Origin: Ecdyonurus torrentis
Lineage: Eukaryota; Arthropoda; Insecta; Ephemeroptera; Heptageniidae
NCBI GenBank assembly: GCA_949318235.1
Contig: OX439127.1
Span: forward strand, 4,654,436-4,718,435
DNA: 64,000 nucleotides
Reading direction: 5' to 3'
The notes below the pieces were generated by a model that did not search any database, had not been told where the DNA came from, and saw only the letters and a list, made by a program, of their open reading frames with translations. Of the stretch, positions 32,334-46,951 are shown one piece after another. How positions within the stretch are numbered: position 1 is the stretch's first letter; every line of letters starts with the position of its first letter. The position numbers and the translations under genes are program-made.

Positions 32334-35300
32334 TATTTCAGATCTTTAATTATTTAATTAAAAATGACTTTTAGTTGTATTTAAAATTTACAAAAATTGA
32401 TTTCAAGTAAACCACTTGATATTTGATTTTGATCGACGTTCCTCAAGATAATATTTTACTACGAATATCTCCAGTAAATCTCTCAGTCAACTACAGCAAA
32501 CATTCCTGGGAACAGAAATATTAACAAATTAGAAAAAGCAAAGTATAAACAACTAATGAAACTTAATAATGAGTATATTAAACTAAAAGATATTGTTAAT
32601 TTTTTTACATATCATAAGGGAAGTATATTTATATTTAAGCATGAAAGTATTTTATACAATATAGTTTCAAACGAGTGTGGGTTCTAAGATCTTATAAATA
32701 TTACCAAAATGTTTATGAAAAAGAAACAATATTAAAATATAGTGGATTTATTATATGGTATAATTAAAATTTTAAATAATTATAGGAATGCTTTTAACAT
32801 ATTTATAAAATAAAACAAATAATAACACACATGCAGATAATCGATAAAAATGTAAATAAAAACGTTGAATTCTGCATATTTTATTTGCAACTCCAAATAC
32901 TTGAAGAATGTTTAATAATTTCTTTAATTTCTTCAGCCCCAATTCAGTCCCAGGAAAACAGACATTACAAGCTCACTTAGTGTGGTCTAAAATACGCCTA
33001 AGAAACGAATAACAGTAACATTTGCTAACTGTTTTTAATCTAAATATTTTATATATAACTTGGAATTAAATATTTACATTATATTTTATTCGTAGGTAAA
33101 TTTTGTAAATATCATTAAATATAAGTTCATAACAAAACTTAAACACAGGTGATTAAAATAGAAGTAAAGAACGCTACGTTCTATATAGTATTAGAACATA
33201 ACTACCTTAACTTGACATTTAATTAGATTTCAATGTTTTTTATCATTGAAATATCAAAATATATTCATATAAAATAAGAATATTCTTGTTAATATTGAGA
33301 TAAAATATAAGGAACAAGAATCTTATTAGCAAGAATAGAAGCTACAATAAAAAACAGTTCAAATAATATTTTATATATTTTCCGTTGTGAAACTTTTGAT
33401 TTTATTGGTGCAATTTTCGTTTAACCGTTAATAATATAACAATAGTAATATTAAACCTATTTACTAATTTAAATATTAATTTCATGTGGAATAAAGACCC
33501 GCTTTGCTGATAAGATTTTTATTACATAATTTTTTAACACGTTAGTACACAATTATTTATGTAAATAATATTTAAAGAAATTCGATATTTTTTATAACAA
33601 TTAAAAAAAATCGAAATAAAATATAAGATTAGACATTTTTATTTAGATTATTTTATTAAAATTAAGTAATTTTAATAATACAACATAAATTAAATCATAG
33701 TTTAAAAAAAATTGAGACGAGCATTTTGAGTAGATAATACGCAGAATTTCAATATGGAAATATTTACTTTAAAGTAAATAAAAAGTAAAATAAATAAACA
33801 TATATGACTTAAATCATCATTATTATTTTAAAACTTACAGTTAAAAGATACAATTATTATAATTTTAGTAAATAATAAGTTATGTAATATTTAAATAAAC
33901 TAAGAGAAGTAAACCAAACTTTGGTAGAACATTGCACATGTAAACCTAAGTGTGTAAATAAATATTACTTCAAAAATCAATTTAATAAGTTATTTATCAA
34001 ATCTTTACATATGGAATTAAATTAATCATTTTTTAAATGATATACCGTTATTACTCTATAACGATTTTATACTCGATTTTCTAAGGATTCAGATTTTATC
34101 CTTAAATTAAATTATTAATATAACATCAAAAGAAATAACGTAGAATTTAACCATAATTACGTGATAACACAAATAGCACTAAATTACATGGTTTATACAT
34201 ATACAAAACAATATAATTTATAAGTAAACCATCAAACCTATTAAAAATCAAACTTATGGAGGTCTAACCACAAGTTTTTTTCTCTTATTTTTTCATATTC
34301 ATACAGAGCTTATGGGTTTAAAATGAGACGTTACGTAAAATATTAATAAAGACGATATTAAAATGGTAAAAATGTTAATAAATTAGTTATATTTCCAATG
34401 ACCTAGTATCTAATAAAACACATTTGTTGAAGATTTAATTACATAAACATTAAATACAATATATTATAAGATATAATCAATATTTTCTTGAAACTTATTC
34501 AAAAGTTTTTAATAGATAATAAGTAGTAGAATATTCGTTGCGTTACTATATTTTTTTCTCCATGCTGTAAATATCTTGTTATTGAAAAATATTAAATTTA
34601 AGAGGGGTAAATTACACAGAATTTATATATTAAGTAAATAACAACTCGATTTGTTTTAAAATTGCAAAAATACTACAAATAGTAAAGTAGAAATTATGTG
34701 ATGAAAATACGTATAATAAGTTTATCTTATACTTGTTTTATATATTGTAGTAGTGTTTTAACTTACTATATAAGGATGTTTAAAAAAATGAATAATTTTT
34801 ATAACATTGAATTATATAAGCCATGCATTGATAAATATTAGACATCAAAAAGAATTTATGTTATAAATAAGAGAACAATTTTTAAACATCACTTGTTAAT
34901 ATCTTATTATGTTTTCCTTACAATTTTTTAAACATTGAATAATAAAGCTGAATAGTTATTGATTATTAGGACTACGTTCACATTGCATACTAAAGTAACT
35001 TTATTAAACATAGAAGACAAGAATTAAGAAACAAACTATTTAAGTAAATAAAAACAACAACTAATTGTTAATTAGTAGTTGTATTTTTTAACATTTAAAA
35101 AACATATATTGCTTTGCAAATTTTATTATAAATTATGTTATTATATGGTAGTTATCAACCTTTTATTCTAAATGTTAGAAAAGTAAGCTGGAAACAAATA
35201 AAAAACAAAATCATACATTTTGCTAAAATTGAGTATTTTACCTACAATGTATCATTTTATTTTAAAACGTTAACAGGTATCTTGATATTTTTTTTACTTA

Positions 35301-36192
35301 CGGTATAATAATTTTATTATCATTTAATTTATTAAGAAGAAAATTAGAAGAAGAGCATTTTAAGTAAAAAATTTCTATGTAAAATTTACTTATATTGAAT
35401 ACTCTATCAATAATCCCTTAATTTTAAGATACTTATCATTACATATATTTGTAATGAATTGTATTTTTTAGTAAATTTAAATACATTTTAATTATTAAGA
35501 AGTTATTTGTTGTGTTTTAAATTAAGTTTTTAATTTATAGAGAAGAAATATAGAAAACTGAAAATTTCCAGTCAAAACGAGCAAAATCTCTCGATGATGA
35601 ATTTTAGCAATACTTGCTAAGTTTTTAAGATTAACATTAAGAATTTGCATATTAAATATTTTTCAAACTTTTATTTTTGTATATTTCTTGATTTCTTTAT
35701 AAAATAAATATATTATTTATTAAAATTGTGAGCAGAAAATAATGAAGTTTAAATTTTCTTGTAGCAAATGTATTCACAATTTTAATAATATCTAACAAAT
35801 CAATAATTTTTTTTAAGGGTTATCAAGAATGGATCTTTTATTAGTAATTTTTGTGTTACTAAATCTGCCGAAATCAAAATAAAAAAAAATTAAATTTTTT
35901 AATATTAACGCTCTGAGAACAGCCGCTGATAAACAACTTTGAAACTATGTCACTGATGCAACTAGCTCTCACACTATCTTGGCGCGAGCTGGAGTAACTA
36001 AACTTGCGTAAACTTTTTTACTCTATATTTTAAGCCAAAAAAAAAATTTTTAATACGTAAAATTTATTATCACAAGTTAAGAGCTAAAATTCAGGCTGCG
36101 CCAAGTTAGCGTAAAAGCTTGTTGTGACTGTGATGTAAGAAATGAGTCAAAAAACGTTAGTAAATATATATTTTTTTAAGATTGTAATATTA
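32334..36192. other. 3.8 kb of very AT-rich DNA without recognised features
   Basis: The stretch is dominated by A/T homopolymers and short ATTTA-type words. I found no extended repeat, splice pattern or open frame worth calling. At 35,910-36,130 composition becomes more mixed (CTATCTTGGCGCGAGCTGG, GGCTGCGCCAAGTTAGCG). Confidence 0.5.
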
Positions 36193-36341
36193 CCCATTAC
36201 CACAGTTTTTTCACATGTACATTGCAAGTACTTTTCCGATGCAAGAATGTCAGTACCAGTGACGTCACATAAGCTGGGAGTGACACTCTTACATCGGATA
36301 AGTACTTGCAAACTACTTGTGAAAAACTGTGGTTTACTGGG
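36193..36341. mobile_element. 149-bp MITE with TA target duplication
   Basis: CCCATTACCACAGTTTTTTC at the left and GAAAAACTGTGGTTTACTGGG at the right are inverted repeats with ~60-bp arms. TA flanks both ends (36,191-36,192 and 36,342-36,343). The loop contains GTGACGTCAC. Open frames on both strands at 36,142-36,402 come from the symmetry. It is a Tc1-mariner or PIF-type derivative. Confidence 0.8.
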
Positions 36342-36959
36342 TAGGAGGTATATAAAACGCGGAAAAGCAATCAAATTCTTGTCGCTTTTAGTCCGATATT
36401 AAAAGAAATATGGATTTCTATTGGTTTATTTGTATTATCAACAAATAAGAAGCAATATTTTTTTATCTGCCTAAAAGTGATAAAACATTAAATGCTGTCC
36501 TGTGCTTAAATATGATATTTACTATTAAAAAAGGCCATTGTTGTTTAGCCCTTTATAATTCTTTGAAATTTTTTACACATTTTTTTTTACACGCTAAATT
36601 CTTTTTGAAAACATATCATACCTCACAAACCGCAGCATTGAATGAACCTAATTAACATAAAATATTCACATAAACATTAAAGAGACGAAAGAGAGTAAAA
36701 ACAATTAAAACCCACTACAGTGGCATTATTAAAATGTATGATGTTTCATTTAATAAATTTTAATTTAGAAAACAACACTTATAAAAAAAATATTCTTAAA
36801 ATAAGAATTACAGTTAATGGTCTATACTATTATATTATAATAAATAGCTCAATATCTATATATTAGTTACCATTAAGGAAACTTTTACTGTAAGTGTAAT
36901 ATTATTACATATTTTCAGAAGTAAATTGAAAACAATTCATCAATTTATATAATGTAACA
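36342..36959. other. AT-rich spacer before the satellite
   Basis: No feature seen. Confidence 0.5.
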
Positions 36960-38472
36960 ATTTATAAGAAGTCATAAGAGTGCAGTTTATAAAACGAAGT
37001 TTCGTACACCTTACAAACTAGAATTTATTCTTTGTTTAGTAAATATATAGCTTGTAATGTTTCAGTTTGTATAAAACAGAAACAATTTTTATTCATATTA
37101 AGAGATATTCACAAGTATAAGTCATTATACCATCGTTTAGACATATTAAAACAAATAAGACGTGGAAACGTACAAATATTTCAACAAGTTGTTTTTTATA
37201 AATCAAACTGTTAACAATTTATTGTGATTTTCTGTTAAGATTTTTTAAATTTTTTTTATTAAATTAAAAAACTACTAATATAATTATTTCTTAATTAACT
37301 TATAAAGAAAATGAGTAACATCTAAACTATACTTATAAGACGTAAAATTTTAGTTGTTATTGTGTTACACAAGTAAATTAAAAACAATTGATCACTTCAA
37401 ATAATATAACAATTTATAACAAGTCATAAGAGAGAAGTTAAAACACGAAGTTTTGTACACCCTACAAATTAGAAGTTATTCTTTGTTTATTTAAAAATAA
37501 AGCTTGCAATTATTCAGTTTGTATAAAACAGAAACAATTTTTATTAATATTAAGAGATATTGACAAGTATAAGTCATTATACCATCGTTAAGACATATTA
37601 AAACAAATAAGACGTGGAAACGTACAAATATTTCAACAAGTTGCTTTTTATAAATCAAACTGTTAACAATTTATTCTGATTTTCTGTAAAGATTTTTTTA
37701 AATTTTTATTAAATAAAAAACTACTAATAAAATTATTTATTAATTTACTTATAAAGAAAATGAGTAAAATCTAAACAATACTTATAACACGTAAAATTTT
37801 AGTTGTTATTGTGTTACAATCGTTTATAGGATTGTATGAATTTACCAATGAAGTTGCCATTTTGCAAACCAAATAAGAAGACACAGGTAGGTTCAATTAT
37901 TATCATACACTAACGTAGCTCTAACATAGAGAGTAAAATTATATATGAAAATATAATTTTTTTTCTATTTTCATATAAATGTATAAACTAAAAGAAGTAC
38001 TACAATTCATCACTTTAAATAATCGAACAATTTATAAGAAGTCATAAGCGAAAAGTTTATAAAATGAATTAATCGTGTACCCTACAAATTAGAAGTTTTT
38101 CTTTGTTTATTTAAAAATAAAGCTTGCAATGTTTCAGTTTGTATAAAAAAGAAACAATTTATATTCATATTAAGAGATATTTACAGGTATAAGTCATTAT
38201 ACCATCGTTTAGACATATTAAAACAAAAAAGACGTAGAAACGTACAAATATTTTAAACTAGTTGTTTTTTATAAATCAAACTGTTTACAATTTATTGTGA
38301 TTTTCTGTTACGATTTTTTAAAAAAAATTATTAAATTTAAAAACCACTATAATATATATTTCCTAATTAAAGTTTAAAGAAGATGAGTTAAATCTAAACT
38401 ATACTTATAAGACGTAAAGTTTTAGTTATAATTGTGTTACAATCTCTTATAGGATTTATTAAGGATAAATCT
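36960..38472 (+). repeat. Diverged left edge of the satellite: three copies of the monomer's Q segment
   Basis: The segment containing ATTCTTTGTTTA, TTGTATAAAACAGAAACAAT and GACGTGGAAACGTACAAATA occurs near 36,971-37,365, 37,420-37,820 and 38,035-38,455 without the rest of the monomer. A piece resembling the end of the 1.75-kb module lies at 37,930-38,050. Divergence is greater than inside the array. Confidence 0.8.
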
Positions 38473-39379
38473 TTATAAAATTATATTATTATAATAACAA
38501 TTAGTTGTCTTTGATTTTTCATGATTTAATAATGTAAGACACATATTAAATTCAAAGAATTTTGGTAGAGCCATTTCAAAGGCTCTACAAAAATTAGACA
38601 TTATTATTTATATCATTATCAGCATGAAATAACATAAAATAATTTTCAGCATAACATTAGAACTTTTAAATAACAAAAGATATATTGCATAATTATTATG
38701 CTCCACAATAAAATAAGACGTTATTATTTCAGTATAATCCAACGCATAATAATAAGATTTTGCTTCATATCGATATAAAAGATAAGAAAATTAGATGTTC
38801 AAAATTATGAAACAGATAGTGCATAATTATTATGCTCTACAGCAAAATAAGACATAATAATATAAGTAAAATATCCAACACATAAAAATTACATTTTTTT
38901 ATCGATATAAAAGAATATATCAGACGAAACAGCTACTTTCGATCAGAAAAACAAACACAGACAATATTTTAGTTTACAACAACTAAATTTACACAACATA
39001 CAAAAAAGAAATATAGAAATATTTCAATAATAAGTATTTTTAGAAATTGCAAATAATTTGCAAAAAACAGAAATAAGTAATTGCATGACATTTAATTTTA
39101 TTATTTATCTTCAATTACAATTTTGTAATACTTTTCTTGTTTGTGGATAAATAATCATTACGTAATGCAGTGAAAGACTTGTTTCTTTTTCAGTTTAAAT
39201 AGACTATTTCACTACTTTGAAAAGCATAAGAGACAATAAGACGTAATTTGGCATTTCTTTATACCTAAATATATATATAGACATAAAGAAAATAAAGAAG
39301 TCATAAGAGCGAAATTTATAACACGAAGTTTCATACACCCTACAAATTAGAAGTTATAGGATTTATTAAGTATAAATCT
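38473..39379. repeat. Satellite unit 1 (short, 907 bp; type Y)
   Basis: It lacks the ~340-bp Q segment, joining directly at GAAGTTAT|AGGATTTA. The hairpin GTAGAGCC-N8-GGCTCTAC is perfect here. The 89-codon frame is interrupted by TAA. Confidence 0.85.
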
Positions 39380-39649
39380 TTATAAAATTATATTATTATA
39401 ATAACAATTAGTTGTCTTTGATTTTTCATGATTAAATAATGTAACACACATATTAAATTCAAAGAATTTTGGTAGAGCCATTTTGAAGGTTCTACAAAAA
39501 TTAGACATTATTATATATATCATTATCAGCATGAAATAACATAAAATAATTGTCAGCATAACATTAGAACTTTTAAATGACAAAAGATATATTGCATAAT
39601 TATTTTGCTCCACAATAAAATAAGACGTTATTATTTCAGTAAAATCCAA
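39380..39649 (-). CDS. Representative of the satellite's 89-codon open frame
   Basis: The same frame is intact at full length in 12 of 17 units, has a later start in the units at 55,876 (77 codons) and 62,092 (79 codons, at the array edge), and is broken in the units at 38,473, 48,194 and 52,037. The product would start MDFTEIITSYF and contain a hydrophobic stretch at about residues 29-48 (NVMLTIILCYFMLIMIYIIM), as in a single membrane helix. There is no upstream promoter-like feature, and the codon content is AT-driven. Repeat homogenisation alone could keep it open. I recognise no family. A real protein is unlikely but testable. Confidence 0.1.
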   Translation of the reverse strand: MDFTEIITSYFIVEQNNYAIYLLSFKSSNVMLTIILCYFMLIMIYIIMSNFCRTFKMALPKFFEFNMCVTLFNHEKSKTTNCYYNNIIL

Positions 39650-40621
39650 CGCATAATAATAAGATTTTGCTTCATATCGTTATAGAAGATAATAAAATTA
39701 GATGTTCAAAATAATGAAACAGATAGTGCATAATTATTATGCTCTAAAGCAAAATAAGACATATTAATAAGAGTAAAATATCCAACACATAAAAATTACA
39801 TTTTTTTATAGATATAAAAGAATATATCAGACGAAATAGCTACATTCGATCAGAAAAACAAACAAAGACAATATTTTAGTTTTCAACAACTAAATTTACA
39901 CAACATACAAAAAAGAAATATTTCAATAATAAGTATTTTTAGAAATTGCAAATAATTTGCAAAAAACAGAAATAAGTAACTGCATGACATTTAATTTTAT
40001 AATTTATCTTCAAGAACAATTTTGTAATACTTTTCTTGTTTGTGGATAAATAATCATTACGTAATGCAGTTAACGACTTGTTTTTTTTTCAGTTAAAATA
40101 TACTTTTTCAATACTTTGAAAAGCATAAGAGACAATAAGACGTAATTTGGCATTTCTTTAAGCCTAAATATATATATAGACATAAAGAAGTCATAAGAGC
40201 GAAATTTATAACACGAAGTTTCATACACCCTACAAATTAGAAGTTATTCTTTGTTTATTTTAAAATTAATCTTGCAATGTTTCAGTTTGTATAAAATAGA
40301 AACAATTTTTATTCATATTAAGAGATATTCACAAGTATAAGTCATTATACTATCGTTTAGACATATTTAAACAAATTAGACGTGGAAACGTACAAATATT
40401 TCAACTAGTTGTTTTTTATAAATCAAACTGTTTACAATTTATTGTGATTTTCAGTTAAGTTTTTTTTTTTAAATTTTTATTAAAATAATAAAACACTATA
40501 AGATATATTTCCTAATTAACGTTTAAAGAAGATGAGTAAAATCTAAACTATACTTATAAGACGTAAAGTTTTAGTAATAACTGTGTTACAATCTCTTATA
40601 GGATTTATTAAGGATAAATCT
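39380..40621. repeat. Satellite unit 2 (1,242 bp; type V)
   Basis: Intact 89-codon minus frame with the Met-Cys-Val variant, shared with the units at 43,226 and 55,876. Confidence 0.9.
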
Positions 40622-43225
40622 TTATAAAATTAAATTATTATAATAACAATTAGTTGTCTTTGATTTTTCATGATTTAATAATGTAAGACACATATTAAAT
40701 TCAAAGAATTTTGGTAGAGCCATTTCAAAGGTTCTACAAAAATTAGATATTATTATATATATCATTATCAGCATGAAATAACATAAAATAATTGTCAGCA
40801 TAACATTAGAACTTTTAAATGACAAAAGATATATTGCATAATTATTTTGCTCCACAATAAAATAAGACGTTATTATTTCAGTATAATCCAACGCATAATA
40901 ATAAGATTTTGCTTTATATCGATATAGAAGATAAGAAAATTAGATGTTTAAAATTATGAAACAGATAGTGCATAATTATTATGCTCTACAGCAAAATAAG
41001 ACATAATAATATAAGTAAAATATCCAACACATAGAAATTACATTTTTTTATCGATATAAAAGAATATATCAGACGAAATAGCTACTTCCGATCAGAAAAA
41101 CAAACACAGACAATATTTTAGTTTACAACAACTAAATTTACACAACATACAAAAAAGAAATATAGAAATATTTCAATAATAAGTATTTTTAGAAATTGCA
41201 AACAATTTGCAAAAAACAGAAATAAGTAACTGCATGACATTTAATTTTATAATTTATCTTCAAGAACAATTTTTTAATACTTTTCTTGTTTGTGGATAAA
41301 TAATCATTACGTAATGCAGTTAAAGACTTGTTTCTTTTTTTTTTCAGTAAAAATAGACTATTTCACTACTTTGAAAAGCATAAAAGACATTTGGACGTAC
41401 TTTGGCATTTCTTTATGCCTAAATATATATATAAACATAAAGAAAATAAACTTAGAGACAAGTATGTCAAAAAACATTATATTTTGAACAGTGTGTTAAG
41501 TCTAGTCAATAAAAAATTAAAGGTATATTCATTATTTCTGGCCACCAGATTTTAATGGTAACATTTCATTAAATATATATAAAATATCCAATGCAAATTT
41601 AGTAATTTGTTTTTATATCGTAATAGAAGAATAATTAGTAATTTTTCATAGCTTTTATGAAATAGAAATAAAACTAAAAAATATATCATTTTAGTTTTTT
41701 ACAACTAAACTTACACAACATACAAAATAAACAATACAAAATATATTTTGTTTACAAGAATTTTCAGATCTTGCAAAGTATCTGCTTTGCATTTAATTTA
41801 TTAATTTATTTACACGAACAATTTCGTAATACTAATTTTGATTGTGTATAAGTAATCAATAACCTATTGCAGTTATCGGCTTGTTTCAATATTTTAAATG
41901 AAAAAAGAATATTTTATCAACTTAAGAAGCATAAAAAAACCATTTGACGTACTTTGGCTTTTCATTGTGCTTTAATACGATAGACGTGGACAAAGAAAAC
42001 TTAGAGACAGTTATAACAAATAAAAAAAATTGCCTTCATAGGATTACAAATATATATTTAAGAGAAAATTTAATCTATTGTATTTTCTATCGTTAGAAAA
42101 GAGACTAATTGTATAATATTTTATTTTAAATTCTCGTTTTTCTTTTAGATGTTAATTTAGAAGTTTGCTAATTTTGATATTTGTAATCACTTTACACAAC
42201 AGACAACACATAATCAAATTTGTTTCTAAGGTAACATTTCAGGAATAGTTATTTAAATTTTATTAATAACAATTTATTAAATATGCATATAGCCCAATTT
42301 GCTTCTAAGCAAACATGCAAGAAAAACACAAAAATAGAACAAATTTCATAAAGATTAAAATATAAAGCTTTTTAAAATTACATTAACACTATAGACGTTT
42401 AAAGAGAAGTAACATACAAAACATCAACCAGTGTCACCGATTTTCAATTACTTGAAAACAATTTAAAAATACATGTCATATTGCTATGTATAAAAACATA
42501 GTCAATAAAAAATGACATAATATTAAGAAGTTATGGTTCCATTTCGATTTAAAGAGAGATTCTATCCTGAATATCTTAAAACCATTGCTTTTTTGTAACA
42601 GATTCAGATAAAAAACATTTATAAAGTAATTAATTTACATTAAAAGAAGTGTAAAAGTAAATAGTTTTAACGACTAGAAATCAAACAAATCAATATTAAG
42701 ATTTTCAATCTTTTTGCTCTACTACTATTGTAGTATTTTAAACGTAGCGTTAAGTTTAAGAATAAAAATAATTTACTTTAATAATAAGACGTTGAGTGAA
42801 AGTAGAGATATATTAAATATATAATATGTACGAAGCCTGTGTTTCTTTCATAGTTTGAAAAGTTCTCACCAGTCAATTCGACAATTATTTGACTCAGAAT
42901 AAGATTGGTTTATCACGATGACAGAAACAAAAAAAATCGTACACTTATATTAAAATTACATTCATCCATACACTATTTATGCATTATAAAGATTTACCCA
43001 TTTTTAATGTTTTTTTATTAAGGATAAATCTTTAGAAAGTTAAATTATATATAAAAATATATATTGATCTATGTTCATATAAATGTATAAACGTACAGAA
43101 ACACTACAATTCATCACTTTAATATAATAAAACATTTTATATTAAGTCATAAGAGAAAAATTCATAACACAAAGTTTCCTACACCCTACAAATTAGAAGT
43201 TATAGGATTTATTAAGTATAAATCT
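40622..43225. repeat. Satellite unit 3 (long, 2,604 bp; type Y plus module R)
   Basis: Type Y marks are GTATAATCC instead of GTAAAATCC and CGATATAGAAG. The unit lacks the Q segment and instead carries 1.75 kb of extra sequence at 41,451-43,200. Confidence 0.9.
41451..43200 (+). repeat. Module R, copy 1
   Basis: It is present only in the three long units (also 49,022-50,770 and 54,112-55,850) at ~98% identity by eye. Its first half contains a diverged copy of the monomer's own ~550-bp region: ACACAACATACAAAATAAAC, AGTAATCAATAACCTATTGC and TTTGACGTACTTTGGC echo earlier sequence of the same unit. Short plus-strand frames (41,290-41,555) are not supported as genes. Confidence 0.85.
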
Positions 43226-44468
43226 TTATAAAATTATATTATTATAATAACAATTAGTTGTCTTTGATTTTTCATGATTTAATAATGTAACACACATATT
43301 AAATTCAAAGAATTTTGGTAGAGCCATTTTGAAGGTTCTACAAAAATTAGACATTATTATATATATCATTATCAGCATGAAATAACATAAAATAATTGTC
43401 AGCATAACATTAGAACTTTTAAATGACAAAAGATATATTGCATAATTATTTTGCTCCACAATAAAATAAGACGTTATTATTTCAGTAAAATCCAACGCAT
43501 AATAATAAGATTTTGCTTCATATCGTTATAGAAGATAATAAAATTAGATGTTCAAAATAATTAAACAGATAGTGCATAATTATTATGCTATAAAGCAAAA
43601 TAAGACATATTTATAAGAGTAAAATATCCAACACATAAAAATTACATTTTTTTATAGATATAAAAGAATATATCAGACGAAATAGATACATTCGATCAGA
43701 AAAACAAACAAAGACAATATTTTAGTTTTCAACAACTAAATTTACACAACATACAAAAAAGAAATATTTCAATAAAAAGTATTTTTAGAAATTGCAAATA
43801 ATTTGCAAAAAACAGAAATAAGTAACTGCATGACATTTAATTTTATAATTTATCTTCAAGAACAATTTTGTAATACTTTTCTTGTTTGTGGATAAATAAT
43901 CATTACGTAATGCAGTTAACGACTTGTTTTTTTTTCAGTTAAAATATACTTTTTCAATACTTTAAAAAACATAAGAGACAATAAGACGTAATTTGGCATT
44001 TCTTTAAGCCTAAATATATATATAGACATAAAGAAGTCATAAGAGCGAAATTTATAACACGAAATTTCATACACCCTACAAATTAGAAGTTATTCTTTGT
44101 TTATTTTAAAATAAAGATTGCAATGTTTCAGTTTGTATAGAATAGAAACAATTTTTATTCATATTAAGAGATATTAACAAGTATAAGTCATTATACTATC
44201 GTTTAGACATATTAAAACAAATAAGACGTGGAAACGTACAAATATTTCAACTAGTTGTTTTTTATAAATCAAACTGTTTAAAATTTATTGTGATTTTCTG
44301 TTATGATTTTTTTTTTATATTTTTATTAAAATAAAAAAAACACTATAATATATATTTCCTAATTAACGTTAAAAGGAGATGAGTAAAATCTAAACTATAC
44401 TTATAAGACGTAAAGTTTTAGTTATAATTGTGTTACAATCTCTTATAAGATTAAGTAAGGATAAATCT
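43226..44468. repeat. Satellite unit 4 (type V)
   Basis: Follows module R through the same GAAGTTAT|AGGATTTA join. 89-codon frame intact. Confidence 0.9.
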
Positions 44469-45710
44469 TTATAAAATTATATTGTTATAATAACAATTAG
44501 TTGTCTTTGATTTTTCATGATTTAATAATGTAAGACACAAATTAAATTCAAACAATTTTGGTAGAGCCATTTTGAAGGTTCTACAAAAATTAGACATTAT
44601 TAAATATATCATTATCAGCATGAAATAACATAAAATAATTGTCAGCATAACATTAGAACTTTTAAATGACAAAAGATATATTGCATAATTATTTTGCTCC
44701 ACAATAAAATAAGACGTTATTATTTCAGTAAAATCCAACGCATAATAATAAGATTTTGCTTCATATCGTTATAATAGATAATAAAATTAGATGTTCAAAA
44801 TAATGAAACAGATAGTGCATAATTATTATGCTCTAAAGCAAAATAAGACATATTTATAAGAGTAAAATATCCAACACATAAAAATTACATTTTTTTATCG
44901 ATATAAAAGAATATATCAGACGAAATAGCTACTTTCGATCAGAAAAACAAACACAGACAATATTTTAGTTTTCAACAACTAAATTTACACAACATACAAA
45001 AAAGAAATATTTCAATAATAAGTATTTTTAGAAATTGCAAATAATTTGCAAAAAACAGAAATAAGTAACTGCATGACTTTTAATTTTATAATTTATCGTC
45101 AAGAACAATTTTGTAATACTTTTCTTGTTTGTGGATAAATAATCATTACGTAATGCAGTTAACGACTTGTTTTTTTTTCAGTTAAAATATACTTTTTCAA
45201 TACTTTAAAAAACATAAGAGACAATAAGACGTAATTTGGCATTTCTTTAAGCCTAAATATATATATAGACATAAAGAAGTCATAAGAGCAAATTTATAAC
45301 ACGAAATTTCATACACCCTACAAATTAGAAGTTATTCTTTGTTTATTTTAAAATAAAGATTGCAATGTTTCAGTTTGTATAGAATAGAAACAATTTTTAT
45401 TCATATTAAGAGATATTAACAAGTATAAGTCATTATACTATCGTTTAGACATATTAAAACAAATAAGACGTGGAAACGTACAAATATTTCAACTAGTTGT
45501 TTTTTATAAATCAAACTGTTTAAAATTTATTGTGATTTTCTGTTGAGATTTTTTTTTTATATTTTTATTAAAATAAAAAAAACACTATAATATATATTTC
45601 CTAATTAACGTTAAAAGGAGATGAGTAAAATCTAAACTATACTTATAAGACGTAAAGTTTTAGTTATAATTGTGTTACAATCTCTTATAAGATTAAGTAA
45701 GGATAAATCT
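44469..45710. repeat. Satellite unit 5
   Basis: Standard monomer, frame intact. The end reads CATAAGAGCAAATTT, a one-base deletion also found at the end of the unit at 52,037. Confidence 0.9.
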
Positions 45711-46951
45711 TTATAAAATTATATTGTTATAATTAGAATTAGTTGTCTTTGATTTTTCATGATTTAATAATGTAAGACACAAATTAAATTCAAAAAATTT
45801 TGGTAGAGCCATTTTGAAGGTTCTACAAAAATTAGACATTATTAAATATATCATTATCAGCATGAAATAACATAAAATAATTGTCAGCATAACATTAGAA
45901 CTTTTAAATGACAAAAGATATATTGCATAATTATTTTGCTCCACAATAAAATAAGACGTTATTATTTCAGTAAAATCCAACGCATAATAATAAGATTTTG
46001 CTTCATATCGTTATAGAAGATAATAAAATTAGATGTTCAAAATAATGAAACAGATAGTGCATAATTATTATGCTCTAAAGCAAAATAAGACATATTTATA
46101 AGAGTAAAATATCCAACCCATAAAAATTACATTTTTTTATCGATATAAAAGAATATATCAGACGAAATAGCTACTTTCGATCAGAAAAACAAACACAGAC
46201 AATATTTTAGTTTTCAACAACTAAATATACACAACATACAAAAAAGAAATATTTCAATAATAAGTATTTTTAGAAATTGCAAATAATTTGCAAAAAACAG
46301 AAATAAGTAACTGCATGACATTTAATTTAAAATTTATCTTCAAGAACAATTTTGTAATACTTTTCTTGTTTGTGGATAAATAATCATTACGTAATGCAGT
46401 TAACGACTTGTTTTTTTTCAGTTAAAATATACTTTTTCAATACTTTGAAAAGCATAAGAGACAATAAGACGTAATTTGGCATTTCTTTAAGCCTAAATAT
46501 ATATATAGACATAAAAAAGTCATAAGAGCGAAATTTATAACACGAAATTTCATACACCCTACAAATTAGAAGTTATTCTTTGTTTATTTTAAAATAAAGA
46601 TTGCAATGTTTCAGTTTGTATAGAATAGAAACAATTTTTATTCATATTAAGAGATATTAACAAGTATAAGTCATTATACTATCGTTTAGACATATTAAAA
46701 CAAATAAGACGTGGAAACGTACAAATATTTCAACTAGTTGTTTTTTATAAATCAAACTGTTTAAAATTTATTGTGATTTTCTGTTGAGATTTTTTTTTTA
46801 TATTTTTATTAAAATAAAAAAAACACTATAATATATATTTCCTAATTAACGTTTAAAGGAGATGAGTAAAATCTAAACTATACTTATAAGACGTAAAGTT
46901 TTAGTTATAATTGTGTTACAATCTCTTATAAGATTAAGTAAGGATAAATCT
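45711..46951. repeat. Satellite unit 6
   Basis: Shares the private variant CCAACCCATAAAA with the unit at 52,037. Frame intact. Confidence 0.9.

Noticed and set aside
41290..41555. Plus-strand frames after a TTTTTTTTTTCAG acceptor-like site in the long satellite units
   Set aside because: The similarity between the frames at 48.9 and 49.5 kb follows from DNA-level duplication; the corresponding standard monomers have stops, and one copy has a frameshift.
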